Shown piece after piece: positions 25,688-34,585 of a stretch of 64,000 bases of DNA (positions are counted from its first letter, which is position 1; each line of letters begins with the position of its first letter). Both the position numbers and the translations under genes were made by a program. The notes beneath the pieces were generated by a model that made no database searches, was not told the origin of the DNA, and saw only the letters and a list, made by a program, of their open reading frames with translations. This stretch comes from Flavobacterium sp. BFFFF2 (GTDB lineage Bacteria > Bacteroidota > Bacteroidia > Flavobacteriales > Flavobacteriaceae), in contig NKJD01000012.1 in assembly GCA_002256385.1 (NCBI GenBank), forward strand, positions 1 through 64,000, read 5' to 3'.

Positions 25688-28192
25688 TTAGAACTCAGGA
25701 TTAAAGCCTAAACGCAGCCCAAAATGAGGTGCTTCTGATCCGTTAACGTCATTAAAATTGCTTCGCCACACAAAATCTACGCGAAGTGGCCTGAAGTTTC
25801 CATACCCAATATTGTCTATTCCAAATCCAAATTCGCTATAAAACCTTTCAGATGGTGCATTGTAGGTGATGTTTGATTTGTTTATTGCAATATTTTCATT
25901 TCTTATGGTGCCATATACCGTTCTGAAAAATGCAATTTCACGCAATTTCAATTTTTTAATTAATGGAATACGGTTTAAAATTAAGCCATTAAAATGATGG
26001 TTAAAATGTCCCATTATGTACGTGTCAGTTACCAAATCATAGTAATCCAATAAACAAAAAGTATTGCTCATTATAGAGTACGCTTGATTTCCAGCGATAG
26101 GGTTTAACAAAGGGAGAGGAAGTGTTTCAAAAGTTTTTCCCGCTTCAATATAGGTGCGCAAAATGCCTAAATTACTCAAAAAAATGGGTCTTGACACACC
26201 AGCTTGAACTTTATTATAATTAAAGTCGCCTCCTAAAAGGTTTTTGTAACCATGGGTATATTTTAACGTGATTGTTGGATATAATGTTCGACCAAATCGT
26301 TGGTCAACACCAAAACCATAGACAAAACGATTTGGTGTATATGTTATTGCAATATTGGTTGCTACGCTTGTTACCTCTTTTTGAATATTCGTGCCATCAA
26401 AAGTGTAATCAAGAGGGAAGAATTCTTCAGAAGCAGTTCGAATTCTTTGATGAACGTTGGTCAATGTAAAATGTAAATTGTTATGGATCGCCCAATCAAA
26501 GTAAATACTGTTTTTCACTACTCTTGATAAAAAATAGTTAGATCCTCTGTTAATAATCAAATTCGATGAATTCACATTAGAAATTAAATCAGACACATCC
26601 ATTGAAAGTCCTCCAAGTTGCAAATTGTCATTGAGGTGGGTAATTCCTAAAATCATTCTCGGTTTTGCACTAAAAAGGTATTTTACTTCGCCTCCATATT
26701 TAAAAAGATTGTCTCTAGTTCCATAAACAACATACAATTGGGCTCTAAATAAATCGTTCGGTGTCTTGAAACTTCTTAAACCTGCCTGGCATCTGATGCC
26801 TTCTATGTCATTGTTAGAAATGCCCTGCCAAATTGATCCAAACTGAATATTTTTATAAACAGGGATGTAACCTGTTGCTAAGATATTAATGACATTGGAT
26901 ACATTTTTTACACGAGGAATCTCTTTTAACTCATTAATAATTTGTCTGGTCGCTTTTAAATTTGGGTCTTTTGTAGTGACATTGTTCCAATACGAATCTT
27001 CTTTTAAAAATTGATCTGATCGGGTTTGTTCAATTACTTGGTTATAGAAAGAACCATCGTGCTTAGGATCTAGGTCATATTCACTAAAAACTATATTTTT
27101 ACGAACAAACAAACCTTTCTCTTGGTCATTTTTTGTCAGCAATGTAAAATCACCTTCGTAAAAATCTCTAGCAGGCAAGTACACACTATCATTTGCCACT
27201 TCAAAACTTTTTTCAATAGAAAGGTCGCGAACTAAGTTTAAATTGATTCGTCGATTTACTTTCATACTGATTTCAGTTATAGCAAACTGATTGTCAATTA
27301 CTTTAAATGATCCCTCGAAAGCTATAGTGCCTGTGTTTCTCGGGAAAAAGTAAATGTGGTAAGTTTTTTTATTGTTCTCTACAATACTATCTTTTAATAC
27401 ATAATCATAGACACCGTATCCTCTGGTTGAAATTGGACTGACAAATGGTTTGTTTAAAATTATAATATCGTCATCATATATATTGATGTCTGTAAAAGTA
27501 TTGCTTATTCGATCAAAAATAAATCCTTGTTGTCCAACACCAACATTTCGCTCCGCTTCTATGTCAACGCGCTCTTTCTTAATTTCGTTATTACCATAAA
27601 TCGACTCGTAGATTTCTTTCATGTAAATTGGCACAAAAAAGCGTTTGTCCTTTTTGCCAGATCTAATAATACGAGCAATACTATCATAATTTGAGCCCAT
27701 TGTTTTCTTCAAAAAGATGCTATCCAAATTGCTTAATCCGACCGAAACAGAAGTGTATCTTTTGTAATCGTAAGCTTTAACTAATTGGAGTCCATTTTTC
27801 TTTTTATGCGCCCAAATTCCTTTTAATATTCGATATGCTGGATTTTCTTTTTTAGATAAGTGTTTTTTTGGTCTGGATACAACCACTACTTCTCTTAGTT
27901 CTTGACCCTTACTCAACCTGATGGTTAGTCCTTTTACTAGGTTGCTTTTAAGGGCGATAATTTTGGTGGTATATCCAACAAATGACACTTCTATTTGGTC
28001 GAAGTTTTTATCCGATTTCAATTGAAAATGTCCATCAATGTCTGTTGAAACCCCTACTCGACTATTTTTAAATACAATATTGGCAAATGGAAGTCCTTCG
28101 TTGTTTTCGTCAACTACAGTTCCAGAAACCTCAGTTTGAGCATACCCAATATTAAAACCAATAAGTGTAATAAAAAAAAGGAGTAGTTTCAT
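25688..28192 (-). CDS. DUF5686 outer-membrane protein with carboxypeptidase-regulatory-like domain
   Basis: An 834-residue protein beginning with a signal peptide at the ATG at 28192 (MKLLLFFITLIGFNIGYAQ). The 37 in-frame codons before it overlap the pdhB terminator and are not part of the gene. Residues about 20-105 form a carboxypeptidase-regulatory-like domain (VSGTVVDENNEGLPFANIVF, DGHFQLKS). The rest matches the large Bacteroidota DUF5686 family: a soluble middle part and a probable C-terminal beta-barrel rich in alternating strands, ending LRLGFNPEF. It has no TonB box or plug. Function is unknown; the likely location is the outer membrane. A terminator separates it from pdhB upstream. 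Confidence 0.85.
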   Translation of the reverse strand: MKLLLFFITLIGFNIGYAQTEVSGTVVDENNEGLPFANIVFKNSRVGVSTDIDGHFQLKSDKNFDQIEVSFVGYTTKIIALKSNLVKGLTIRLSKGQELREVVVVSRPKKHLSKKENPAYRILKGIWAHKKKNGLQLVKAYDYKRYTSVSVGLSNLDSIFLKKTMGSNYDSIARIIRSGKKDKRFFVPIYMKEIYESIYGNNEIKKERVDIEAERNVGVGQQGFIFDRISNTFTDINIYDDDIIILNKPFVSPISTRGYGVYDYVLKDSIVENNKKTYHIYFFPRNTGTIAFEGSFKVIDNQFAITEISMKVNRRINLNLVRDLSIEKSFEVANDSVYLPARDFYEGDFTLLTKNDQEKGLFVRKNIVFSEYDLDPKHDGSFYNQVIEQTRSDQFLKEDSYWNNVTTKDPNLKATRQIINELKEIPRVKNVSNVINILATGYIPVYKNIQFGSIWQGISNNDIEGIRCQAGLRSFKTPNDLFRAQLYVVYGTRDNLFKYGGEVKYLFSAKPRMILGITHLNDNLQLGGLSMDVSDLISNVNSSNLIINRGSNYFLSRVVKNSIYFDWAIHNNLHFTLTNVHQRIRTASEEFFPLDYTFDGTNIQKEVTSVATNIAITYTPNRFVYGFGVDQRFGRTLYPTITLKYTHGYKNLLGGDFNYNKVQAGVSRPIFLSNLGILRTYIEAGKTFETLPLPLLNPIAGNQAYSIMSNTFCLLDYYDLVTDTYIMGHFNHHFNGLILNRIPLIKKLKLREIAFFRTVYGTIRNENIAINKSNITYNAPSERFYSEFGFGIDNIGYGNFRPLRVDFVWRSNFNDVNGSEAPHFGLRLGFNPEF

Positions 28193-28195
28193 ATG

Positions 28196-28230
28196 AATAA
28201 AAAAAGCTTCAGTGTTTAAGTGCTGAAGCT
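28196..28230 (-). terminator. Rho-independent terminator of pdhB
   Basis: On the minus strand the stem AGCTTCAG/CTGAAGCT with a loop of about 10 bases is followed by a T-run (TTTTTTTATTCAT). It lies 24 bases beyond the pdhB stop and only 4 bases before the DUF5686 start. Confidence 0.8.
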
Positions 28231-28253
28231 CTTTATGATTAAAAGTTTGTTTG

Positions 28254-29234
28254 CTAATTTTTATAGAGTACTTTTCTAACAGCTTTTTTAACATCTTCTG
28301 CATTTGGCAGCCATTCTTTAAGAAGAACAGGTGAAAATGGCGCTGGTGTGTCAGCGGTAGTTATTCGTTGAATCGGTGCATCTAAATAATCAAAAGCTTG
28401 CTCTTGTACCATATAAGTAATTTCAGACGCCACACTAGCAAAAGGCCAAGCTTCTTCTAAAACAACCAATCGGTTTGTTTTTTTAACAGAATCTAAAATG
28501 GTGTTATAATCCAAAGGCCTAATGGTTCTTAAGTCAATAACTTCACAAGAGATGCCATCTTTCGAAAGGTCTTCAGCAGCTGTTAATGCTTCTTTAATAA
28601 TTTTCCCAAAGGTTACTATTGTTACGTCAGATCCTTCTCTTTTAATGTCTGCTAAACCTATTGGTATGGTATATTCCCCTTCAGGCACCTCACCTTTATC
28701 TCCATACATCTGTTCACTCTCCATGAAAATGACAGGGTCGTTATCACGAATAGCTGATTTCAATAGTCCCTTTGCATCATAAGGTGTTGATGGCACAATT
28801 ACTTTTAGGCCTGGTGTGTTTGCATACCAACTTTCAAATGCTTGTGAATGTGTTGCCGCCAATTGGCCAGCAGAAGCGGTAGGACCTCTAAAGACAATAG
28901 GGATTGGGAGTTGACCACCTGACATTTGACGCATTTTTGCAGCGTTATTAATAATTTGATCTATTCCAACCAAAGAAAAATTGAATGTCATAAATTCCAC
29001 GATAGGTCGAAGCCCATTCATAGCCGATCCGACAGCTATTCCTGCAAATCCTAATTCCGCAATAGGTGTGTCTATTACCCGATCTGGACCAAATTCTGCT
29101 AACATCCCTTTTGAAGCTTTATAAGCGCCATTATATTCAGCTACTTCTTCGCCCATTAAGTATATGTTTTTATCTCTGCGCATTTCTTCGCTCATGGCTT
29201 CAGCAATGGCTTCTCGAAATTGAATTGTTTTCAT
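28254..29234 (-). CDS. pdhB: Pyruvate dehydrogenase E1 component, beta subunit
   Basis: A 326-residue thiamine-diphosphate enzyme subunit that, with the alpha subunit, decarboxylates pyruvate in the cytoplasmic complex. The ATG at 29234 (MKTIQFREAIAEAMSEEM) is preferred to an in-frame TTG five codons upstream. Family motifs include GEEVAEYNGAYKASKG, RVIDTPIAELGFAGIAVGSAMNGLRPIVEFM and GGQLPIPIVFRGP. The transketolase C-terminal part includes EVIDLRTIRPLD. No pdhA or E2 gene lies next to it. It could in principle be a branched-chain 2-oxoacid E1 beta, but the sequence pattern favours pyruvate. Confidence 0.92.
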   Translation of the reverse strand: MKTIQFREAIAEAMSEEMRRDKNIYLMGEEVAEYNGAYKASKGMLAEFGPDRVIDTPIAELGFAGIAVGSAMNGLRPIVEFMTFNFSLVGIDQIINNAAKMRQMSGGQLPIPIVFRGPTASAGQLAATHSQAFESWYANTPGLKVIVPSTPYDAKGLLKSAIRDNDPVIFMESEQMYGDKGEVPEGEYTIPIGLADIKREGSDVTIVTFGKIIKEALTAAEDLSKDGISCEVIDLRTIRPLDYNTILDSVKKTNRLVVLEEAWPFASVASEITYMVQEQAFDYLDAPIQRITTADTPAPFSPVLLKEWLPNAEDVKKAVRKVLYKN

Positions 29235-29259
29235 CTGTGTTTTTTTCAAAAATGAGTGA

Positions 29260-29267
29260 CAAAAGTA
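29260..29267 (-). promoter_or_regulatory. Candidate -7 element for pdhB
   Basis: Minus-strand TACTTTTG matches TAnnTTTG, 26 bases upstream of the pdhB ATG. Confidence 0.5.
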
Positions 29268-29431
29268 GAAAAAAAACTCAATGACAAGAGATTTAGAACT
29301 GTCAATCGATTACCTAAATTATTTAAGATTAAAAAATTAAATTAAGTTTAATTTATTTGTCTATTAAATGTGAATTGTATTGTTTTTTTTTGCAATCGAT
29401 GAATATCATTGAATTAATTTGTTTTTGAAAT

Positions 29432-31483
29432 ATGAAAAAAAGTTACTTAGCCGTTTTGTTGTTAATTCCTTTTCTCTTTTGGGGTCAACAATCTAAATAT
29501 GATTCTTTTGCAACAAATTGGATTCATATGCATTTAAAGGAGCTTGGTTTGTCAGAAGGTGCTGTTCTAAAATTAGGATTTTCCCATATTGGTCCTGGAG
29601 GGGAAACCTTGCGATATTACCAATTTATAGGTGATACTAAGGTTTGGGATCATGAAGTGCTTGTGCATTTTGATCTCAAAGGTGAATTATCTTTTTACGA
29701 TTCAACATGTAAGATTTTTTCAAATACTTTAATAAATTCTATAAAATTAACCAATGATGAGGCTGTTTTAATTGCAAACAAAGCAAATGATTTAGGTGAA
29801 AGTCAAATAGGATTTCAAGAATCAAATTTGTACCTTTTTAACAAAAATGGTGCTTTAATGTATCAATATAGGGTTATTACAAATCCACTTTCGGGTGTCG
29901 CTAGTTGGGAAGTCTGGGTAGACGCTGAAACGGGTTTAACTACCATTCCTAAAGACAATGCTATCTATCACCACAATAATCGGTCTTTGCCAAAACCAAA
30001 ATTGAAAAAATTATTTCCATTTGCCTCCAACATGTCTGTTAGTACTGGGACTGCTAAAATTTATAATCCAGATCCATTGTCTCAAACACAACATGCATAT
30101 GCTGGAAATTATTCAGACAATAATGATGCAACAAATGTTGATTTAGACAACGCTCGAGTGGATGTTACATTGCCTGAAATTGATTTGACATCGGGAATCT
30201 ACAAACTCAAAAGCTCCTTTGTAGAAATCAAAGACTTTGAAGCCCCAAATAAAGGGTTGTTTACTCAATCAACATCTGCATTTGTATTTACAAGAAATCA
30301 AGATGGTTTTGAAGCGGTTAATGCATTTTATCACCTTGACAATAGCCTCCGTTATATAAATCAAACATTAGGTATCACTTGTCGCCCTTCTTTAAACGCG
30401 GGTGTTTTACAATTTGATCCTTCTGGGTTGAGTGCGGCGGACAATTCGCATTATTTGCCATCTTCTGATCAAATTGCATTTGGTGAAGGTGGGGTTGATG
30501 ACGCAGAAGATGCCGATGTGTTGTTGCATGAATTTGGACATGGTATTCACGATTGGATGACCAATGGATCATCTTCATCGGCTCAAGGTTTAGGAGAAGG
30601 TTCTGGCGATTATTGGGCCCAATCATATAGTAGGAGTTTAAATCAATGGCCTTCAACGTCCGACGCTTACCAATGGATGTTTAGTTGGGACGGTCATAAC
30701 ACATATTGGAGTGGTCGTGTAACAAATTATGATGCAGTTTATCCGTCGGGTTTGGTCAATTCAATTCACACAGATGGCCAAATTTGGGCCACCTCATTAA
30801 TGCGAATATGGGATGTAATTGGTAAAATGAAAACTGACAAAGCATTTCTTCAAGGTTTGGCCTTAACCAACAGTTCATCAAATCAACAAAAAGCTGCCGT
30901 GGCTGTTCGACAAGCAGCTATCGACATGAATTACTCATGTGCCGATGTCAAAGTTTTTACCGATGAATTTACTGCAACTGGTTATACAATGCCCAATATT
31001 GCTTTAAAAATTAATTGCCCAATTGAACAAACTTTTCAAGCCGACGCTTCAAATTCTTGGGCTTATACGAGTTTTGCTGATCAAACAAATGCCATCTCTA
31101 CTAATTGTGATGCAGTCATTTCTCAAAACCCTGCTGCTGGTACAATAGTTGCTCCTGGGACGTATCCAGTAACTATGTCAGCGGTTTTAGGAACTACTAC
31201 TAAAACATGTGTTTTTAATGTTACTGTGCTGCCAGATCTATCAATAAATGATATCCAATTACGACAAATTTCTGTTTTTCCAAACCCTGCGGCGAATGAG
31301 TTGTATATAAAAGGAATACCAGAAGGCACCTCCTTTGAATTACATTCAGTATTAGGTCAAAAAATATTAACACACAGATCAGAAACATCTAATTTACAGT
31401 TGGATATTTCTTCACTGCAAAGTGGTGTTTACCTGTTAAATTTCAAAGAATTAGGTGTAGCCAAAAAATTTGTTAAAAAATGA
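29432..31483 (+). CDS. Secreted M36-type zinc metallopeptidase with T9SS type-A CTD
   Basis: A 683-residue exported peptidase. It has a signal peptide (MKKSYLAVLLLIPFLFWGQQ) and an N-terminal prodomain of the FTP/PepSY kind (about 25-170). The catalytic domain has the zinc-binding HEFGH in LLHEFGHGIHDW and GEGSGDYWA supplying the probable third ligand Glu, as in the fungalysin (M36) clan. A HYR-like beta domain follows (NCPIEQTFQADASNSWAY.. TYPVTMSA). The last roughly 75 residues are a type-A T9SS sorting domain (ISVFPNPAANELYI, LDISSLQSGVYLLNF, KKFVKK). It is probably released or held on the surface after T9SS export and digests extracellular protein. It stands alone between its own promoter region and a strong terminator. 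Confidence 0.9.
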   Translation: MKKSYLAVLLLIPFLFWGQQSKYDSFATNWIHMHLKELGLSEGAVLKLGFSHIGPGGETLRYYQFIGDTKVWDHEVLVHFDLKGELSFYDSTCKIFSNTLINSIKLTNDEAVLIANKANDLGESQIGFQESNLYLFNKNGALMYQYRVITNPLSGVASWEVWVDAETGLTTIPKDNAIYHHNNRSLPKPKLKKLFPFASNMSVSTGTAKIYNPDPLSQTQHAYAGNYSDNNDATNVDLDNARVDVTLPEIDLTSGIYKLKSSFVEIKDFEAPNKGLFTQSTSAFVFTRNQDGFEAVNAFYHLDNSLRYINQTLGITCRPSLNAGVLQFDPSGLSAADNSHYLPSSDQIAFGEGGVDDAEDADVLLHEFGHGIHDWMTNGSSSSAQGLGEGSGDYWAQSYSRSLNQWPSTSDAYQWMFSWDGHNTYWSGRVTNYDAVYPSGLVNSIHTDGQIWATSLMRIWDVIGKMKTDKAFLQGLALTNSSSNQQKAAVAVRQAAIDMNYSCADVKVFTDEFTATGYTMPNIALKINCPIEQTFQADASNSWAYTSFADQTNAISTNCDAVISQNPAAGTIVAPGTYPVTMSAVLGTTTKTCVFNVTVLPDLSINDIQLRQISVFPNPAANELYIKGIPEGTSFELHSVLGQKILTHRSETSNLQLDISSLQSGVYLLNFKELGVAKKFVKK

Positions 31484-31487
31484 TACC

Positions 31488-31511
31488 AACCTCCTACGGG
31501 AGGTTTTTTTT
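31488..31511 (+). terminator. Rho-independent terminator of the metallopeptidase gene
   Basis: A 7-bp stem AACCTCC/GGAGGTT with a TACG tetraloop is followed by eight Ts and starts a few bases after the stop codon. Confidence 0.9.
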
Positions 31512-31528
31512 ACCCTTTCTTATTCAGT

Positions 31529-31536
31529 TATATTTG
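31529..31536 (+). promoter_or_regulatory. Candidate -7 element for the agmatinase-family gene
   Basis: TATATTTG matches TAnnTTTG, 20 bases before the ATG at 31556 and just after the upstream terminator. Confidence 0.5.
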
Positions 31537-31555
31537 CAGCTTATTTATTTAAAAC

Positions 31556-32629
31556 ATGACAAAAGAAGATATTTTAGCAAACTTCGATCCTTCACAGCCA
31601 GGTTTGGCTGATAGTGTCTTATTCGGATTGCCGTTTACAATAGACCAAAGTGAATTTGTGGTTGTCCCAGTTCCTTGGGAGGTTACTGTAAGTTATGGTT
31701 CTGGAGCATCAGATGGTCCAGAAGCAATTATTGCCGCATCTAGTCAAGTTGATTTACTACATGAAATGTATCCAGAATTATGGAAATTAGGTATTCATAA
31801 TATACAATCACCTGCTCATTGGTCGGTTCAATCAGAACAATTTAAAATACAAGCACAACAAATTATTAAAGCATTAGAGTCTGGAGTTGACATTGATAAT
31901 GATCAACATTTAACAAGCCAAAGAGAGGCGATTAACGCTGCTTGTTTGCAATTTAACTCAGAGGTCAAGGAGTTGGTTGCTCATTGGATAAGTAAAGGAA
32001 AGAAAGTTGTTCTATTAGGAGGTGATCATAGTACCCCTCTAGGTTATTACCATGCATTGGCAGATCGATATGCGTCATTTGGTATTATACATTTCGATGC
32101 GCATATGGATTTGCGTGAATCGTATGAGGGTTTTCACTTTTCGCATGCCTCTGTTATGAATAATGCTTTAAAATTACCCCAACTTAGTCAACTTGTTCAA
32201 GTTGGCATTCGGGATTTTTGCGATCAAGAATCTTATTTGGCTCTCACAGACTCAAGAGTAAAAGTGTATACTGATCGAAAATTAAAGTCAAAATTGTTTG
32301 AAGGCATTACTTGGAAACAACAATGCGACCAAATTATTTCAGATTTGCCAAAATATGTTCATGTTAGCTTTGATATTGATGCCCTTTATCAATGGTATTG
32401 CCCAAATACAGGGACCCCAGTACCTGGAGGACTTTCATACGAACAAGCAACTTATTTGTTAGACCAATTGGGGAAAAGTGGAAAAGAAATAATAGGGATG
32501 GATTTGGTAGAGGTTTCTCCAGGTAAAAATGAGTGGGATGGAAATGTTGGTGCACGAATGTTGTTTCACATGTGCGGAGTCTGGGCTGCCAATGCCGGTT
32601 TGCCTGTTGGCAATCCACTCAGATTTTAA
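31556..32629 (+). CDS. Ureohydrolase (agmatinase/formimidoylglutamase family)
   Basis: A 357-residue cytoplasmic manganese-dependent ureohydrolase. The metal ligands are visible: GGDHSTPLGYY (first His), FDAHMDLR (Asp-His-Asp) and SFDIDALY (two Asp). The last motif reads DIDAL where the family usually has DID(x)xDP. The enzyme would hydrolyse a guanidino or formimino compound such as agmatine. In this phylum close relatives are annotated agmatinase-family, but substrate cannot be fixed from sequence. The protein is longer than typical agmatinases (about 300) because of an N-terminal extension and an insert near 100-140. Its end overlaps the convergent SPOR gene by 4 bases. Confidence 0.85.
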   Translation: MTKEDILANFDPSQPGLADSVLFGLPFTIDQSEFVVVPVPWEVTVSYGSGASDGPEAIIAASSQVDLLHEMYPELWKLGIHNIQSPAHWSVQSEQFKIQAQQIIKALESGVDIDNDQHLTSQREAINAACLQFNSEVKELVAHWISKGKKVVLLGGDHSTPLGYYHALADRYASFGIIHFDAHMDLRESYEGFHFSHASVMNNALKLPQLSQLVQVGIRDFCDQESYLALTDSRVKVYTDRKLKSKLFEGITWKQQCDQIISDLPKYVHVSFDIDALYQWYCPNTGTPVPGGLSYEQATYLLDQLGKSGKEIIGMDLVEVSPGKNEWDGNVGARMLFHMCGVWAANAGLPVGNPLRF

Positions 32630-33003
32630 TTTTTATTAGGCTTAAAAACGAAAGCTTTTGGGAATTTTTTCAATATAGTTTTTAAAGCAAAATTTGCATC
32701 TAACCGGGTGTTGAAAGAACCAATCCAAATTTTATATACTGGGGTTTGAAACACCATCGTTGCATCCCATTGATTGAAGTCTCTTTTGAATTCTAAGAGT
32801 GTTTTTTTAGCGATTTCGGTATCACCTGAGTATAATTGAATTTTATACTTGTCTGAAATTGTAAGACTACTTTGTAATTTCTTTTTTTCATTTACCAATA
32901 ATTCAACACGATTGTCTTGTTCAAGCATCGAATTTTTAGTCTGTGAAAAAGTTTTTGACTGAACAACAACCAAAAAAAGAACTAGGTGAAACGTTTTTAT
33001 CAT
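32626..33003 (-). CDS. Small secreted SPOR-domain protein
   Basis: A 125-residue protein with a signal peptide (MIKTFHLVLFLVVVQSKTFSQ) and a C-terminal SPOR-like domain (about 52-123: YKIQLYSGD..., VYKIWIGSFNTRLDANFALKTILKKFP). SPOR domains bind peptidoglycan strands stripped of stem peptides, so a periplasmic, cell-wall-linked role is likely. It stands alone, divergent from the respiratory operon, with a -7 candidate at 33036-33043. Confidence 0.82.
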   Translation of the reverse strand: MIKTFHLVLFLVVVQSKTFSQTKNSMLEQDNRVELLVNEKKKLQSSLTISDKYKIQLYSGDTEIAKKTLLEFKRDFNQWDATMVFQTPVYKIWIGSFNTRLDANFALKTILKKFPKAFVFKPNKN

Positions 33004-33035
33004 GGATATATTTTTGTAAACTTTTGATTTTAATG

Positions 33036-33043
33036 CAAATGTA
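33036..33043 (-). promoter_or_regulatory. Candidate -7 element for the SPOR gene
   Basis: Minus-strand TACATTTG matches TAnnTTTG, 33 bases upstream of the ATG at 33003. Confidence 0.45.
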
Positions 33044-33119
33044 TAAGATATTCAAAAAAAAGAGCACGGCAATGCTATTTAGAATAAATATAAATTGAAT
33101 AATGGTACAACTTTATGAT

Positions 33120-33149
33120 TTTGATAATAGGCCACAAATCTTATTTTTG
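33120..33149 (+). promoter_or_regulatory. Promoter of the act-cox respiratory operon
   Basis: TTTG at 33120-33123 and TATTTTTG at 33142-33149 are 18 bases apart, close to the Bacteroidota primary sigma consensus of TTTG and TAnnTTTG separated by about 19-21. This is the only promoter here with a convincing -33 box. The leader to the actA ATG would be about 70 bases. Confidence 0.65.
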
Positions 33150-33226
33150 TACCAACTTTTAAAAGAGTCTTTGTTCAATTAGGTTAACAGACCAAATTAC
33201 AAATCTTGATAGAGTAAATACTTATT

Positions 33227-34552
33227 ATGAAAACAATGGGAAACCATATGACTATTTCCGGTAAATTACTATTTGTATTTGCATTTTCGCTTTTAGTAAC
33301 CCTTTCCAATGCGCAGGAAGCACCTGCTGCAAAACCTGCTGAAAATGCTATGGCAGCTCCTGCTGGTGCGGGTGATCCTGTAAAAGGCAAGGAGTTGTTT
33401 AATGCCAACTGTGCGGCTTGTCATAATTTGGACGCAAAGATGACTGGCCCGGCTTTAAGAGGTATTGTCAATAAATACGACATGGCTTGGATTTACAAGT
33501 GGGTAAATAACAGTTCTGCTCTAATTAAGTCAGGTGATGCCAAGGCTGTAAAAGTTTATGAGGAAAATAATAAATCGGTGATGACAGCTTTTCCGCAATT
33601 GGCAAAGGGAGATATCGATAATATTATTGCTTACACTTCGGAACCAGCACCTAAAAAAGAGGTTGGGGCTATTGAAGTTGGGCCTCAGAAAACATCGTCG
33701 AATGATGGAGGAGTAAGTAATGAAGTTATTTTAGGAGCTCTTTCTTTGGTAATGTTGATGCTTGTAATTATGTTGTTCCTAGTTAACAATGTACTTGCCA
33801 AAATCGCAAAATCAAATGGTATTGAAGTACAAAAATCAGAACCAACAATTCCTATTTGGAAAGCATATGCTCAAAATCAATTCTTGGTTTTTGTAACTGC
33901 CGTTTTCTTTTTGTTAGCAAGTGGTTATTTGGTTTATGGATATTTAGTACAAATAGGTGTTGATCAAAACTACGAGCCAGTTCAACCTATTCATTACTCA
34001 CACAGAATTCACGCTGGAAGTAACAAAATCGATTGTAAATATTGTCACTCATCAGCAAGGGTAAGTAAACATGCTGGTATTCCTTCATTGAACGTTTGTA
34101 TGAACTGTCATAAAAACATCAGTCAAGTTTCTGATACAACGGCAACTGCTGAGTATTCCAAAGTATTTTATGATGCACAAATTCAAAAGTTATACGACGC
34201 GGTTGGATGGGATAAAACGACCCAAAAATATACGGGTGTTTCGCATCCAGTAAAGTGGGTTCGCATTCATAATTTACCTGATTTTGCTTATTTCAATCAC
34301 TCTCAACACGTTACTGTTGCTGGGATAGAATGTCAAAAGTGTCATGGTCCAGTTGAGACGTATGAAATACAGAAGCAATTTGCGCCACTTACAATGGGTT
34401 GGTGTATCAATTGTCACAGAGAAACTGAAGTTAAGTTAAAAGAAAACGGATATTACCAAAAAATTCACGATCAACTATCTAAAAAATACGGTGTTGATAA
34501 GTTAACCGCAGCACAAATGGGTGGTTTAGAATGTGGTAAATGTCATTATTAA
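33227..34552 (+). CDS. actA: Alternative complex III subunit ActA, six-haem cytochrome c
   Basis: A 441-residue membrane-anchored multihaem cytochrome. After a signal sequence (to about residue 30) comes a class-I monohaem domain with CAACH at 62-66. Two membrane helices follow (about 163-188 and 222-245), then a C-terminal domain with five CxxCH motifs (CKYCH, CMNCH, CQKCH, CINCH, CGKCH), the last at the very end. Six haems in all. ActA carries electrons within alternative complex III from menaquinol oxidation towards the oxidase. Many family members have only the five-haem part; the extra N-terminal haem domain is typical of, but not unique to, this phylum. It is the first gene of an eight-gene operon. 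Confidence 0.94.
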   Translation: MKTMGNHMTISGKLLFVFAFSLLVTLSNAQEAPAAKPAENAMAAPAGAGDPVKGKELFNANCAACHNLDAKMTGPALRGIVNKYDMAWIYKWVNNSSALIKSGDAKAVKVYEENNKSVMTAFPQLAKGDIDNIIAYTSEPAPKKEVGAIEVGPQKTSSNDGGVSNEVILGALSLVMLMLVIMLFLVNNVLAKIAKSNGIEVQKSEPTIPIWKAYAQNQFLVFVTAVFFLLASGYLVYGYLVQIGVDQNYEPVQPIHYSHRIHAGSNKIDCKYCHSSARVSKHAGIPSLNVCMNCHKNISQVSDTTATAEYSKVFYDAQIQKLYDAVGWDKTTQKYTGVSHPVKWVRIHNLPDFAYFNHSQHVTVAGIECQKCHGPVETYEIQKQFAPLTMGWCINCHRETEVKLKENGYYQKIHDQLSKKYGVDKLTAAQMGGLECGKCHY

Positions 34553-34585
34553 TTGATTCGTTTAAGTAGCAAATATCTATACACA

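Noticed and set aside
28193..28303. 37-codon N-terminal extension of the DUF5686 gene
   Set aside because: It overlaps the pdhB terminator and the pdhB 3' end and would sit in front of a normal signal peptide.
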